Below are positions 1 through 8,515 of a stretch of DNA of 64,000 bases, in pieces; within the stretch, counting starts at the first letter, position 1, and every line of letters begins with the position of its first letter. The notes under the pieces were generated by a model. The model had not been told where the DNA came from. It ran no database searches and saw only the letters and a program-made list of their open reading frames with translations. A program made the position numbers and the translations under genes. Source of the DNA: Acinetobacter towneri DSM 14962 = CIP 107472 (GTDB lineage Bacteria; Pseudomonadota; Gammaproteobacteria; Pseudomonadales; Moraxellaceae); NCBI RefSeq assembly GCF_000368785.1, contig NZ_KB849690.1:489452-553451 (forward strand), read 5' to 3'.

Positions 1-137
1 ACAATTTCTGATAAAGATAGCGTTGCTTGTCTGATACGTTGACGTTTGTTTTCTTGCTTGAGAAATTGCCAATAGATGGGTTCAAATTTTTTGAAAAAAT
101 CATCAACAATACAAAAAATTTCTGTAAAATCGTACAT
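1..137 (-). CDS. IS982-family transposase, N-terminal fragment
   Basis: Read on the minus strand from ATG at 137, the frame stays open to the window edge (45 codons). It begins MYDFTEIFCIVDDFFKKFEP, the typical start of IS982-family DDE transposases of Acinetobacter. The catalytic domain is outside the window. The start codon directly follows the arm of a perfect 13-bp inverted repeat, and I see no Shine-Dalgarno sequence in front of it. Confidence 0.75.
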   Translation of the reverse strand, partial: MYDFTEIFCIVDDFFKKFEPIYWQFLKQENKRQRIRQATLSLSEI

Positions 138-190
138 GGTAGTTAGAGCCTTTGGGTTGTGTCGTAACTTTCTAAATGGCTCTAACTACC
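138..190 (-). repeat. 13-bp inverted repeat in the IS982 transposase leader
   Basis: GGTAGTTAGAGCC at 138-150 and its exact reverse complement at 178-190 flank a 27-nt loop. On the transposase-sense strand the second arm ends immediately before the ATG, so a folded transcript would bury the initiation region. This resembles the structures other IS elements use to block translation of read-through transcripts. That role is an inference. Confidence 0.7.
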
Positions 191-226
191 TTTTTTTCAA
201 GGGCTTTTCTTATCCGTAATTCGGGT

Positions 227-602
227 TAAGTACATTGATATTTTGTCTTCAGCTAGATGTGGGTTAAACTTATCAAGACGTAATGATATTGAATTATATT
301 CATCTGATCGTATCGTGCAATTAACAGGCAATGGTTTATTAACATTTACCCCACGTATACCTGGTTTTGAGAAATTATATACTGATAAAGAAGTAGTTTA
401 TTTTGATGACTTGAAAGATCTTATAGAAAAATTTGAATACTATAAAATGAATACAGAACAAGCAAAGGTGATTGCGGAAAATGGTTGGAAAAAATCGCAT
501 CAATCATTTAATAGTGCTAGGGTGGCAAAATATATGTTAGAGGTTATTTTTGATCAGCCTTTATCTGAAGCATATGAGTGGGCACATGAGGTGTATATCT
601 AA
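227..602 (+). pseudogene. Glycosyltransferase C-terminal remnant cut by the IS982-family element
   Basis: The frame is open from the IS boundary through to TAA at 600-602, without a proper start codon. It contains LSSARCGLNLSRRND, then LTGNGLLTFTPRIPGFEKLY, then a helical C-terminus. This matches the end of CgeB-like or group-1 glycosyltransferases that bind nucleotide sugars through this C-terminal domain. The N-terminal half must lie beyond the IS, left of the window. A TTG at 243 could start a 119-residue peptide, but that would be only a fragment. The stop codon overlaps the next gene's ATG by one base, so the remnant was probably the first visible member of the LOS operon. IS insertion should abolish its activity. 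Confidence 0.7.
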
Positions 603-1354
603 TGTGGTTTGTTTATGTGGTACTTGGTTTAATTTTTTTTGCTGCAATACTTTACTTATTGGGTAATTATACCTTTTGGTTACCATTACGCAGTGCAAAA
701 TTGCCACGTATTGTGATGTTGCATCAAGTAACTCCCCATGTAGAAGCTTCTGGTATGAATATGCCACCGGCTAAATTTGAACAGTTGTTGCAGTATTTGG
801 TAAAAAAACAGGCTGTTTTTTGTTTCGTTTCCGAACTTGACCAGTATGAGAGGCAGAGTAATGTTTTTGCCTTATCATTTGATGATGGCTTTCAGGATAA
901 CTACCAGTATGCATTTCCTTTACTCAAAAAATATAATGTGAAGGCAACAATTTATTTAGCAACACAAATTGAAGGTATTGAAAAGTTAAATACAGCACAA
1001 ATTCAAGAAATGTCAGCTTCTGGCTTAATTGAGTTTGGTGCACATACTCAGCATCATGTAAATTTGCTGAAATTGTCTGATGAGGAAGCATTTGCTGAAA
1101 TGCAGGCATCAAAAAAAGATGTAGAAGTTTTAGTCGGGAAATGTCTAAGCTTTGCTTATCCATTTGGGCGTTTTAATGAGAAACATCAACAAATGGCAAA
1201 AAAAATTGGTTTTAAAAATGCTGTATCTACACGTAAAAAAGTAGAAGCTTATACAGAAACTAATCAATTTAATATTCCACGTGTCAGTACGCATGGCGCA
1301 ATGAATGCTTTACAAATGCGTATTGCTTTAGCCAAAGGACGTTATAAATTATGA
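602..1354 (+). CDS. Polysaccharide deacetylase (NodB-type) family protein
   Basis: The 250-residue product has one N-terminal membrane segment (about residues 2-21) and then a NodB-homology fold. Motif 1 is LSFDDGFQDN (about 92-101), motif 2 is FGAHTQHH with the metal-binding H-x3-H pattern, and YPFGRFN follows further on. Family members are metal-dependent de-N-acetylases acting on carbohydrate; here a cell-surface or lipid-linked LOS sugar is the likely substrate, by context. The gene overlaps the preceding glycosyltransferase stop by one base and the following GT2 start by four (ATGA), so all are translationally coupled. The specific substrate is not readable from the sequence. Confidence 0.8.
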   Translation: MWFVYVVLGLIFFAAILYLLGNYTFWLPLRSAKLPRIVMLHQVTPHVEASGMNMPPAKFEQLLQYLVKKQAVFCFVSELDQYERQSNVFALSFDDGFQDNYQYAFPLLKKYNVKATIYLATQIEGIEKLNTAQIQEMSASGLIEFGAHTQHHVNLLKLSDEEAFAEMQASKKDVEVLVGKCLSFAYPFGRFNEKHQQMAKKIGFKNAVSTRKKVEAYTETNQFNIPRVSTHGAMNALQMRIALAKGRYKL

Positions 1355-2118
1355 TTCCTTGTAGTGTTTATATCGTAACTTTAAATTGTGCCGAATGGCT
1401 TGAGAGTACACTGGAAAGTGTAAAAGACTTTTCAGAGGTCATTATTTTAGACTCAGGCAGTACAGATCATACTTATGCTATTGCAGAATCATTTCCCAAT
1501 ACGCGAATTTCTCATCAAGATTGGCAGGGCTATGCGGGTCAAAAAAGCTTAGCTTTGGCGCAATGTAAAAATGATTGGGTTTTAAATTTAGATGGTGATG
1601 AAGTTTTATCTTCTGAATTAAAAGCTGAAATTGAGCAAACGATTCAGAGTAATCAACTCGATGCTTTAATTACACCAATTAACGATGTGTTTTTAGGTGT
1701 TCCTAATAGTAAACATACAAAAAAGCATGCCAAGGTACGTTTTTTTCGTAAGTCTAAAGGGCGATATGACTTAGAAAATAAAGTGCATGAAAATGTGATT
1801 GTAGATGGTCAGAGTGTTCGTGCAGAAGGTGATATTTACCATTATGGTGAATCAAGTATTTTTGTTAAAGTTGAAAAGAATAATCAATATTCTGAATTAA
1901 AAGCACAAGAAAAATACCAAAAAGGGAAACATCCAAGTATTTTAAAATTGATATGTATCATGCCCTTAATGTTTATGAAATCGTACTTTTTTAGAAGAAA
2001 TTTTATGAATGGATGGCGTGGTTTTGTTAGTAGTATGATTAATGCGTTTTATGCTTTTCTAAAAGAAGCTAAATTATTTGAAAAAAGAAGCTACAATAAG
2101 CATGATTCTAAATATTGA
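1351..2118 (+). CDS. Glycosyltransferase family 2, LOS core glucosyltransferase-like
   Basis: The 255-residue protein begins with the GT2 nucleotide-binding fold: VYIVTLNCAEWL, then VIILDSGSTDHTYAIA, then LNLDGDEVLS, where DGD is the metal and nucleotide-sugar DXD motif. The C-terminal half has hydrophobic, basic stretches (about 200-240) that fit a peripheral inner-membrane enzyme. The pattern resembles the WaaE/KdtX beta-1,4-glucosyltransferases that add sugar to the inner core. It overlaps the deacetylase by four bases. The sugar donor and linkage cannot be fixed from sequence alone. Confidence 0.82.
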   Translation: MIPCSVYIVTLNCAEWLESTLESVKDFSEVIILDSGSTDHTYAIAESFPNTRISHQDWQGYAGQKSLALAQCKNDWVLNLDGDEVLSSELKAEIEQTIQSNQLDALITPINDVFLGVPNSKHTKKHAKVRFFRKSKGRYDLENKVHENVIVDGQSVRAEGDIYHYGESSIFVKVEKNNQYSELKAQEKYQKGKHPSILKLICIMPLMFMKSYFFRRNFMNGWRGFVSSMINAFYAFLKEAKLFEKRSYNKHDSKY

Positions 2119-2128
2119 GTACATAAAG

Positions 2129-3208
2129 TTGAAAATTTGCTTTATTTCTACAGATTTTCCACCAACATTAGGTGGCGTTGCCTCTCATGCACATGAGTTA
2201 GCAAAAGCAATGGTAAAACTTGGGCACGAAGTTCATGTTTTGACTTCCTTAGTTCATGGGAGTGAACCCGTAGAGATGATGGATGGCGTTTTTGTACATC
2301 GTGTAAAAGTTCTTTGGCAAAAGCCCTTTTATACTTGGGGGATGGCTAAGTATATAAAAAAAATAATAAATGATAATTCAATAAATTTAGTTCATGTACA
2401 TGGAATGCGGCCTTTGGAAGCAACCAAAGGCTTAAAAATTCCTGTGGTATTTACAAATCATACTTCGGGTTTTTTAAAAAGATTAGAAAAGCCTTCAATT
2501 TTACAAGGTCGCTTAAAATCACGTTTACGACATGTCTCTTTAGTATTGGCACCAAGTTATGAGTTATGTGATGCTACAGTCAAAACTGGCTACACTGGGC
2601 CTGTATATTTTGTTTCTAATGGAGTGGATACAAATAAGTTTTCCGCAAAGGAATTAGAGAGTATTAACGAAGAGAAAACTTTTATTCTCGCGAGGCGTTT
2701 GGTCGAAAAAAATGGTGTTGTAGTGTTTGCTGAAGCACTAACTAAAATCAAAAATCCAAATTTTAAGGTATTAGTTGCTGGCGTGGGTGCTGAACAACAA
2801 GCTATGCAAGAAATATTAAAAAAAGCTGGTATAGAAAATAAAGTTAAATTTATTGGGGCTGTTAATAACTCGGATATGCCAGCTTTATATAAACAAGCAG
2901 ATTATTCTGTTTTACCATCATTTTATGAGGCTACAAGTATTACAGGGCTTGAATCAATGGCTTCAGGATTACCACTTATTGGGACAAACGTAGGTGGTAT
3001 TCCATATCTTATTGATGAGGGGGTGACGGGTTTTTTAGTACCAGCCCATGATGCTAATGCCTTAGCTGAAAAAATGGATCGAGTTTTGTCTTTTGATAAC
3101 CAAAAATATATTCAGTTAAGTTTGGCGAGTTCAGAAAGAGCAAAGTTTAAATTTGACTGGACTGTTATTGCGAAGCAAACAGAAAATTACTATAAACAGA
3201 TTATGTAG
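2129..3208 (+). CDS. Glycosyltransferase family 4 (group 1)
   Basis: This is a GT-B fold enzyme of about 359 residues. The N-terminus LKICFISTDFPPTLGGVASH is the usual acceptor-domain start. FILARRLVEKNG and the glutamate-rich SFYEATSITGLESMASGLP form the donor-binding E-x7-E region. I chose the TTG at 2129 because family members start at this KICFIS strand and it lies just after the previous stop. An in-frame ATG at 2102 (overlapping the upstream gene) is the alternative. It probably adds a hexose to LOS. Confidence 0.8.
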   Translation: MKICFISTDFPPTLGGVASHAHELAKAMVKLGHEVHVLTSLVHGSEPVEMMDGVFVHRVKVLWQKPFYTWGMAKYIKKIINDNSINLVHVHGMRPLEATKGLKIPVVFTNHTSGFLKRLEKPSILQGRLKSRLRHVSLVLAPSYELCDATVKTGYTGPVYFVSNGVDTNKFSAKELESINEEKTFILARRLVEKNGVVVFAEALTKIKNPNFKVLVAGVGAEQQAMQEILKKAGIENKVKFIGAVNNSDMPALYKQADYSVLPSFYEATSITGLESMASGLPLIGTNVGGIPYLIDEGVTGFLVPAHDANALAEKMDRVLSFDNQKYIQLSLASSERAKFKFDWTVIAKQTENYYKQIM

Positions 3209-3215
3209 AATTGAT

Positions 3216-4343
3216 ATGCGTAAAATTAATGTACTAGTCGCTTTCGGTACGCGTCCTGAAGCAATTAAAATGGCGCCTGTTGTTAACGCCTTACAAGCAG
3301 ACGCTTCATTTGATACTAAGGTTTTAGTAACAGCACAACATCGTGAAATGTTAGATCAAGTCTTAGCTGTGTTTGATATAAAACCAGATTTTGATTTAGA
3401 TATTATGAAGCCTAATCAAACATTAACACAGATTTCTTCAAATATTTTAGGAAGGATGGATGATGTATTTAATGAGTTTCGACCAGATATAGTCTTAGTA
3501 CATGGTGATACTCTAACTGCTTTTGTTGTAGCTCAGGCTGCTTTTTATAATCAGATTGATATTGGGCATGTAGAGGCAGGATTAAGAACTTATGATCTAA
3601 CATCTCCTTGGCCTGAAGAAGGAAATAGACAATTAATTTCTAGAATAGCAAGGTTACATTTTGCTCCTACTCAAATTTCATATCAAAGTTTAGTCAATGA
3701 AGGACTGAAGAAAGAAAATATATACATTACAGGCAATACAGTAATAGATGCTTTATTAAGTGTAGTAAGTTATGATAATTTGCCATTGCCAAAGCTTTCT
3801 GATGAATTATTTTTTAAATTAGATCCGAAAGATAAGATAGTACTAATTACAGGCCATCGACGCGAAAACTTTGGGGAAGGTTTTAAAAATATTTGTTTAG
3901 CTTTAAAGTACCTGGCAAAAAATAATCCAAATGTAAAGTTTATTTATCCAGTCCATTTAAATCCTAATGTTAAAAATGTAGTTAATAGCTATTTGTCTGA
4001 TATTAATAATATAGCGTTAATTCCTCCACAATCTTATCTGGAATTTATTAACTTAATGAAGCATAGCTATATTATTTTGACGGATTCAGGTGGTATTCAA
4101 GAAGAGGCACCAAGTTTGGGTATTCCTGTGTTGGTAATGAGAGAAACGACAGAACGCCCAGAAGCCATTTCAGCAGGAACCGTAAAATTGGTTGGTACGA
4201 ACCAGGAGAGTATTATTTCTAATGTTCAGGCTTTATTAGATGATAATGTATTGTACCGAAAAATGTCTGAAGCTAGTAATCCATATGGTGATGGTTGTTC
4301 GGCTAAAAAAATAGTAACTATATTGAAGAGCAATTATAGTTAA
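3216..4343 (+). CDS. wecB: UDP-N-acetylglucosamine 2-epimerase (non-hydrolysing)
   Basis: It interconverts UDP-GlcNAc and UDP-ManNAc in the cytoplasm. The 375-residue length is normal for the family. Visible signatures are FGTRPEAIKMAPVV at the N-terminus, LVHGDTLTAF, HVEAGLRTYD, ITGHRRENFG and DSGGIQEEAPSLGIPVL with the catalytic-site glutamates. ATG at 3216 gives the standard MRKINVLVAFGTRPEAIK start; longer starts would run into the upstream gene. In this cluster it presumably supplies ManNAc or a derivative for the outer LOS. It has the same strand and close spacing as its neighbours, suggesting one operon. Confidence 0.9.
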   Translation: MRKINVLVAFGTRPEAIKMAPVVNALQADASFDTKVLVTAQHREMLDQVLAVFDIKPDFDLDIMKPNQTLTQISSNILGRMDDVFNEFRPDIVLVHGDTLTAFVVAQAAFYNQIDIGHVEAGLRTYDLTSPWPEEGNRQLISRIARLHFAPTQISYQSLVNEGLKKENIYITGNTVIDALLSVVSYDNLPLPKLSDELFFKLDPKDKIVLITGHRRENFGEGFKNICLALKYLAKNNPNVKFIYPVHLNPNVKNVVNSYLSDINNIALIPPQSYLEFINLMKHSYIILTDSGGIQEEAPSLGIPVLVMRETTERPEAISAGTVKLVGTNQESIISNVQALLDDNVLYRKMSEASNPYGDGCSAKKIVTILKSNYS

Positions 4344-5017
4344 TTAGATAAGGTTTTATATGTTTAGTTTATATGTAGTCAGTATCGAGGAAAGAGAGAG
4401 TCAAAGGTTGAATTCTTTCTTTAAACAAAATTTTTTTAAGGATATTCCTGAAAGAGATATTCATATTGAGGGTGTTAAAGGAGGAGAGATAACAGCTAAA
4501 GAATATTTTAATTTAGCTGTTCATGGAAGGGTGAAGCCTTTGACACCTGGAGAATTGGGTTGTACTTTATCACATCTTGAAATATATAAGAAGTTCCTAC
4601 AAACAGGGGATGATTTTGCATTAATTTTTGAAGATGATGCAATTTTCCCTTCTACATTAACCTCGTATGAGCTACTTAATCAAATAAAAAAGATTGAATT
4701 GGAAGACTGCTTTTTATTAAGTTTAGGTGGTGTGCAAATGAAAGTGTGTCGTAATGTAAGAGGTGAGTTTCAAAAAAGTAAAATACTTTCAAAAACTATT
4801 ATAAAAATAAACCCCCATTTTTATAATAGAGTCTGCTTCACATTTGCATACGTAATTGATCGAAAAATGGCTGAAGTCCTATTGGCTTATCATCGTAAAC
4901 TACGGAGAGCAGATGATTGGAGTTATTTGTATGATTTTAATCCTAAAGCAAAAATTTATATGACTAATTTAATAGACCATCCTGTTGAGCAAAATATTGA
5001 TAATAGTTATATTGAGT

Positions 5018-5026
5018 CTGAAAGAG
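5018..5026 (+). repeat. Target-site duplication, left copy
   Basis: CTGAAAGAG directly left of the IS matches 6066-6074 exactly. A 9-bp duplication is usual for the IS903 group of IS5. Confidence 0.9.
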
Positions 5027-6065
5027 GGCTTTGTTGCACAAACCTATCTGTAAAGGCTTTTTCAGCGATATAATTTTCAAATGAAGAAGCCTACACACAA
5101 AATCTACCGTACAACCAATTGGCCCGCATATAACCGAGCACTCATGAGTCGCGGAAATATTGCCATTTGGTTTGATCCTGCTACGCAATGGTATGCTCCA
5201 TCAAAAGGCAAACAAGGGCGAAATCAAACCTACTCCGACGCAGCTATCCAATGCTGCTTAATGATTAAATCCTTATTCCGTCTATCTTTACGTATGGTCA
5301 CTGGCTTTGTGCAAAGTCTGATTAAACTTTGTGGATTAAATTGGACCGCACCAGATTACAGTACGCTTTGTAGAAGACAAAAGCATATTGATATTGCAAT
5401 CAGCTACCAAAAAAGTAGCGATGGGCTGCATCTACTCATAGACTCTACAGGCATGAAGTTTCTAGGTGAGGGCGAATGGAAACGCAAGAAACATGGACCT
5501 GAATATCGTCGCCAATGGCGTAAACTTCATATTGGTATAGATGCCAAAACCCTTCAAATACGCGCTATTCAACTCACTACAAATAATGTGAGTGATTCAC
5601 AAGTACTTGGTGATTTACTCGATCAGATTCCTCAAGATGAGCAGATTGACTCTGTTTATACCGATGGAGCTTATGACACCAAGCAATGCCGTCAGGTCAT
5701 TGCAGATCGGCAAGCACATGCGGTGATTCCACCTAGAAAAAATGCGAAACCATGGAAAGATACAAAGAGTAGCTCGCTAGCGCGAAATGAATTACTTCGA
5801 ACAGTTAAACGTTTAGGCAGGACACTATGGAAAAAATGGTCAGGCTATCATCGCCGCAGTTTGGTGGAAACCAAGATGCATTGCATCAAATTATTAGGCG
5901 ATAAATTAATGGCAAGAAGCTTTCCTAGTCAGGTGAATGAGATTCATGCACGTGTAGCAGTCCTCAACAGATTTACGGAATTAGGTCGACCAGTTACCCA
6001 AGTTACGCCTTAAATTTGGCTCAATTAGGGGCGCTTTGCATTTCAAATCTTTGTGCAACAAAGCC
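5027..6065 (+). mobile_element. Complete IS5-family (IS903 group) insertion sequence, 1039 bp
   Basis: The left end GGCTTTGTTGCACAA and right end TTGTGCAACAAAGCC are perfect inverse complements, and the GGCTTTGTTG terminus is that of IS903-like elements. One transposase gene fills most of the length. Nine-base direct repeats flank it. Length, termini and duplication fit the Acinetobacter IS17-like members of the group; the exact name needs a database comparison. It is inserted in, and co-oriented with, the GT25 gene. Confidence 0.93.
5081..6013 (+). CDS. IS5-family (IS903 group) DDE transposase
   Basis: The 310-residue transposase mobilises the surrounding element. The DDE triad is readable: D in LLIDSTGMKF, D in YTDGAYDTKQ, and E in RRSLVETKMHCIK with the YREK-like spacing. 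N-terminal residues 1-100 (IWFDPATQWY, RNQTYSDAAIQCCL) form the IS5-type DNA-binding region. The frame is intact and starts with ATG 54 bp inside the left end, so the element looks active. Confidence 0.92.
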   Translation: MKKPTHKIYRTTNWPAYNRALMSRGNIAIWFDPATQWYAPSKGKQGRNQTYSDAAIQCCLMIKSLFRLSLRMVTGFVQSLIKLCGLNWTAPDYSTLCRRQKHIDIAISYQKSSDGLHLLIDSTGMKFLGEGEWKRKKHGPEYRRQWRKLHIGIDAKTLQIRAIQLTTNNVSDSQVLGDLLDQIPQDEQIDSVYTDGAYDTKQCRQVIADRQAHAVIPPRKNAKPWKDTKSSSLARNELLRTVKRLGRTLWKKWSGYHRRSLVETKMHCIKLLGDKLMARSFPSQVNEIHARVAVLNRFTELGRPVTQVTP

Positions 6066-6074
6066 CTGAAAGAG
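6066..6074 (+). repeat. Target-site duplication, right copy
   Basis: CTGAAAGAG repeats the left-flank sequence exactly, showing a single clean insertion event with no later deletion at this junction. Confidence 0.9.
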
Positions 6075-6176
6075 TAAAAAGTAGTGATATACTCCGTAGT
6101 CACTATGGATATGGGATATCAAAGCAAATTGCTAAAATTAAATTTAAAAAATTTGAATTATTTTAAAGTATATTTA

Positions 6177-6950
6177 TTAAAATACTCTATATTTAATAAA
6201 GTATCTTAATAGTTTTAAAAAGTCTTTAAACGTTAAATTTTTTGCAATTTCTTTAATGAAGTTATTTTCTTTATAAATTGAATTGTATTTAATTAGGGAC
6301 TCTAATAAGTATTTCTCATGGATATTGATTTTAAAACTCTTCTTTTTATTTTCTAACCATGAGCCATGAAAGTGATGAGTGGCATAATTGGTTGCAAGAT
6401 CCAAACAAAAAGTAGTTGATGGATAAACAATAATTGAATTATTGTTATCATCACCTTTTTGTTTTTCATTTGATAAAGGATTGATATGGTAATCTTTGAT
6501 AAGAATCTCTGAAACAGAGGCTGTATTTGTTGGTTCATGTATAGTATAAACTTTATTTTTATAGTAGTCTAAAATTCGTTTAGTTAAACTGTGATTCTCA
6601 ATAGAACCCCATACTGCTGTGAATGGTGCTCCAATGCATTCAAATCCAGTAAAAGCTTCGTGATTTAAAAAAATATCTAAGTTTTGTTTTAATTCAACAT
6701 CTGTGTCTAAATAAATTCCACCATAAACATTTAATGCATAAGCTCGAACATAGTCTGATACGTATGCATACTTCCCCTCATTGTATGCTGATTTAGTGAA
6801 TGGGTGGCTATTAATATCGAAAGAGTCTTCATTCCATAATTTAATCTCATAGTCAGGACAAAATAACTCCCAAGACTTCATGTGGTTAATAAGTTCATTA
6901 GGAATATTGTTTGGACCAAACCAACAGTAATGAATAATTTTTGGAATCAT
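6177..6950 (-). CDS. GT32-like glycosyltransferase with DXD sugar-binding motif
   Basis: The 257-residue protein begins MIPKIIHYCWFGPN, the standard opening of OCH1/capsular sugar transferases (Gly_transf_sug). It continues with KLWNEDSFD, YAYVSDYVRAYALNVYGG and IYLDTDVE, where DTD binds the metal-nucleotide sugar. Such enzymes transfer hexoses onto LOS or capsule acceptors. It runs opposite to the upstream glycosyltransferases and ends only 10 bp from the GT25 remnant's stop, so the two transcripts converge. The base composition is A+T-rich like the rest of the cluster. The frame is intact. Confidence 0.82.
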   Translation of the reverse strand: MIPKIIHYCWFGPNNIPNELINHMKSWELFCPDYEIKLWNEDSFDINSHPFTKSAYNEGKYAYVSDYVRAYALNVYGGIYLDTDVELKQNLDIFLNHEAFTGFECIGAPFTAVWGSIENHSLTKRILDYYKNKVYTIHEPTNTASVSEILIKDYHINPLSNEKQKGDDNNNSIIVYPSTTFCLDLATNYATHHFHGSWLENKKKSFKINIHEKYLLESLIKYNSIYKENNFIKEIAKNLTFKDFLKLLRYFIKYRVF

Positions 6951-7003
6951 CAGAAGCTCAAAATATTAAAGTATTAGTATAAAATATAGAATCGAAAAAT
7001 GGC

Positions 7004-7225
7004 TTATCGGTTTTTATCCGCATTCCCTGCCAACACCATATAAATCAGCCCCACAAAAATCACAAATGCACCACCAATACTACTTAAGCTAAAGTATAAA
7101 ATACGGTCATTGGTGTCTAAGGCAAACAGGTTATTGGCCAGAATATAACGCATGAATAACCATTGAGCGACAGCAAATACAATTAGCATAATGCCACGAT
7201 TACGAACTGCAGGACGCATAGCCAT
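7004..7225 (-). CDS. Small two-helix membrane protein, unknown function
   Basis: The product is 73 residues from ATG at 7225, chosen over a TTG at 7249 because of the TGAG-type ribosome site just upstream. Two hydrophobic segments are visible: about IMLIVFAVAQWLFMRYIL and LSSIGGAFVIFVGLIYMVL, separated by a short polar loop, with a short basic N-terminus and a lysine-rich tail. I do not recognise a family with a known role. It lies between the LOS glycosyltransferases and the acyltransferase on the same strand and could be co-transcribed with the latter. Confidence 0.6.
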   Translation of the reverse strand: MAMRPAVRNRGIMLIVFAVAQWLFMRYILANNLFALDTNDRILYFSLSSIGGAFVIFVGLIYMVLAGNADKNR

Positions 7226-7348
7226 AGTAACGCTCAACTCAAAATTCAAAACGAAGCGCTATTATGCCATTGTTGAAAATTGATCTCAATTGAATAACCT
7301 AAATCTTGGTTTTATACGTGCAAAAAGAGCAAACGTATTTAAAAAAAT

Positions 7349-8218
7349 CTACTCTTTACGGTACATATTGACATTGCCCAAGCAATTTCTAAAGCGCTTG
7401 TATGACCAAATATATTGCTCAGGTGCTTGTTTAATCATTTTTTGCATTGAAAGGTTTAGACAGTCTACAGAGTGTTGTAAATCTTGAGACAGAATAGCAT
7501 CTGGCAATTTTTGACAGTGAATATTGAAATATCTTAAATCTGGACTTCGAATACAGCTTAAAGCAATAATATTGCACTGTGTTTTTGCTGCAAGCTTGGA
7601 AACTAGTGTGATGGATAAAGTCTTTTTCCCAAAAAAAGCAGAATATATACCACCAGATGGCTTGGGTAAATGATCTGGTAAAATGACTGTTAAACCGCCG
7701 TGTTTCAAATGTTTAAAAATAGAACGAATACCAGTTTCATTGGTGGGTACTAAAGTGGCATTAAATTTTTCTCTAGCTTCTAGTAAATATCGGTTTATCC
7801 CTTTGTTTTTATTGGGCTTATACATAATCATGGGGGCTGTATATACACTGAGCCATGCATTGAGTAACTCCCAGCAACCAAAATGAGGAACTACCACGAT
7901 AACTCCTTTTTTATTTGCAAGAGCGTCAGTTAAAACCGTTTCACCATAAACATTTTTTAGCAGATTCAAACTGTAATTTGGTGGCATTCCCCAGCATTTA
8001 ATAAACTCTAGATAACTGAGACATTGACTTTGTACACTCTTTTTTATGAGCTGTTCTTGTTCGGCAGATGAAAGCTTTGGATAAGCCAGTTTAATATTAA
8101 TTGCAGTGATGCGTTTGATAGATAAATTAAAATAATAAATAAGACCAGCAGCCATCATTGCAATTGCTTGCAGCAGGCGTAACGGAAAGACAGATATTAT
8201 TTTTAAAATTAAGTACAT
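7349..8218 (-). CDS. Lipid A late acyltransferase (LpxL/HtrB family)
   Basis: The enzyme transfers an acyl chain from acyl-ACP to a lipid A precursor at the inner face of the inner membrane. The 289-residue form starts at ATG 8218 (MYLILKIISVFPLRLL); an in-frame ATG at 8293 would add 25 residues. The catalytic H-x4-E motif is VVVPHFGCWELLNAW. GLTVILPDHLPKPSGG and FFGKKTL are the other conserved blocks, and a membrane helix occupies about residues 1-30. It lies next to aspS, as its homologue does beside the A. baumannii LOS outer-core locus. Whether it acts as LpxL or LpxM cannot be told here. Confidence 0.85.
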   Translation of the reverse strand: MYLILKIISVFPLRLLQAIAMMAAGLIYYFNLSIKRITAINIKLAYPKLSSAEQEQLIKKSVQSQCLSYLEFIKCWGMPPNYSLNLLKNVYGETVLTDALANKKGVIVVVPHFGCWELLNAWLSVYTAPMIMYKPNKNKGINRYLLEAREKFNATLVPTNETGIRSIFKHLKHGGLTVILPDHLPKPSGGIYSAFFGKKTLSITLVSKLAAKTQCNIIALSCIRSPDLRYFNIHCQKLPDAILSQDLQHSVDCLNLSMQKMIKQAPEQYIWSYKRFRNCLGNVNMYRKE

Positions 8219-8470
8219 CAGACAGCCGATCTCAAAATATAAGGTACAAATGAAGCATAAATTTTGCAGTGAACGCGAACGTGCTTGTTCCACAAGAAAA
8301 ATGATCAGAAGCCTTAAAACAAAATAAAATGAGGTATGAAATTGAATTATTCAATGTTATTCATAATTAGGCAGTTTAGCATAGTGCAGTGTAATCGTTT
8401 TGCTATTAGCCAAATAAAGTAATTATTATTTTTATTGTTCAACTTGGAATTTATCCAAATTGAAGTTAAT

Positions 8471-8499
8471 AAAAAACCCTGCAAATTTGCAGGGTTTTT
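8471..8499 (-). terminator. Rho-independent terminator after aspS
   Basis: CCCTGCAAA/TTTGCAGGG forms a perfect 18-bp palindrome at 8477-8494, flanked by A6 on the left and T5 on the right. It can work in both directions; it sits 17 bp beyond the aspS stop. Confidence 0.85.
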
Positions 8500-8515
8500 C
8501 TGAAACGTTCAAAAC

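Larger units (their letters stand above)
1..226 (-). mobile_element. IS982-family insertion sequence, truncated by window edge
   Basis: The transposase start lies inside this segment, and the outer end appears to be at about 222-226, where the plus strand reads ...TCCGTAATTCGGGT. Beyond it a glycosyltransferase reading frame begins abruptly, so the element is inserted in that gene. The rest of the element and the other target-site copy lie left of the window. The family call rests on the transposase N-terminus; the exact terminal inverted repeat is inferred because the partner end is not visible. Confidence 0.75.
4360..6166 (+). pseudogene. Glycosyltransferase family 25 (LOS biosynthesis), split by IS5/IS903-type element
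   Basis: The 5' part (4360-5026) encodes a GT25 protein: YVVSIEERESQRLNSF, LTPGELGCTLSHLEIYKKFL and FALIFEDDAIFP carry the family's conserved GCxLSH and EDD motifs. At 5026 an IS interrupts codon 223. Removing 5027-6074 (the element plus one 9-bp target copy) restores an uninterrupted frame that continues for 30 more residues and stops at TAA 6164-6166. The intact protein would be about 252 residues. As it stands, the 5' part reads about ten IS-encoded codons and stops at 5073. The catalytic motifs survive but the C-terminus is lost, so function is doubtful. Confidence 0.85.
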
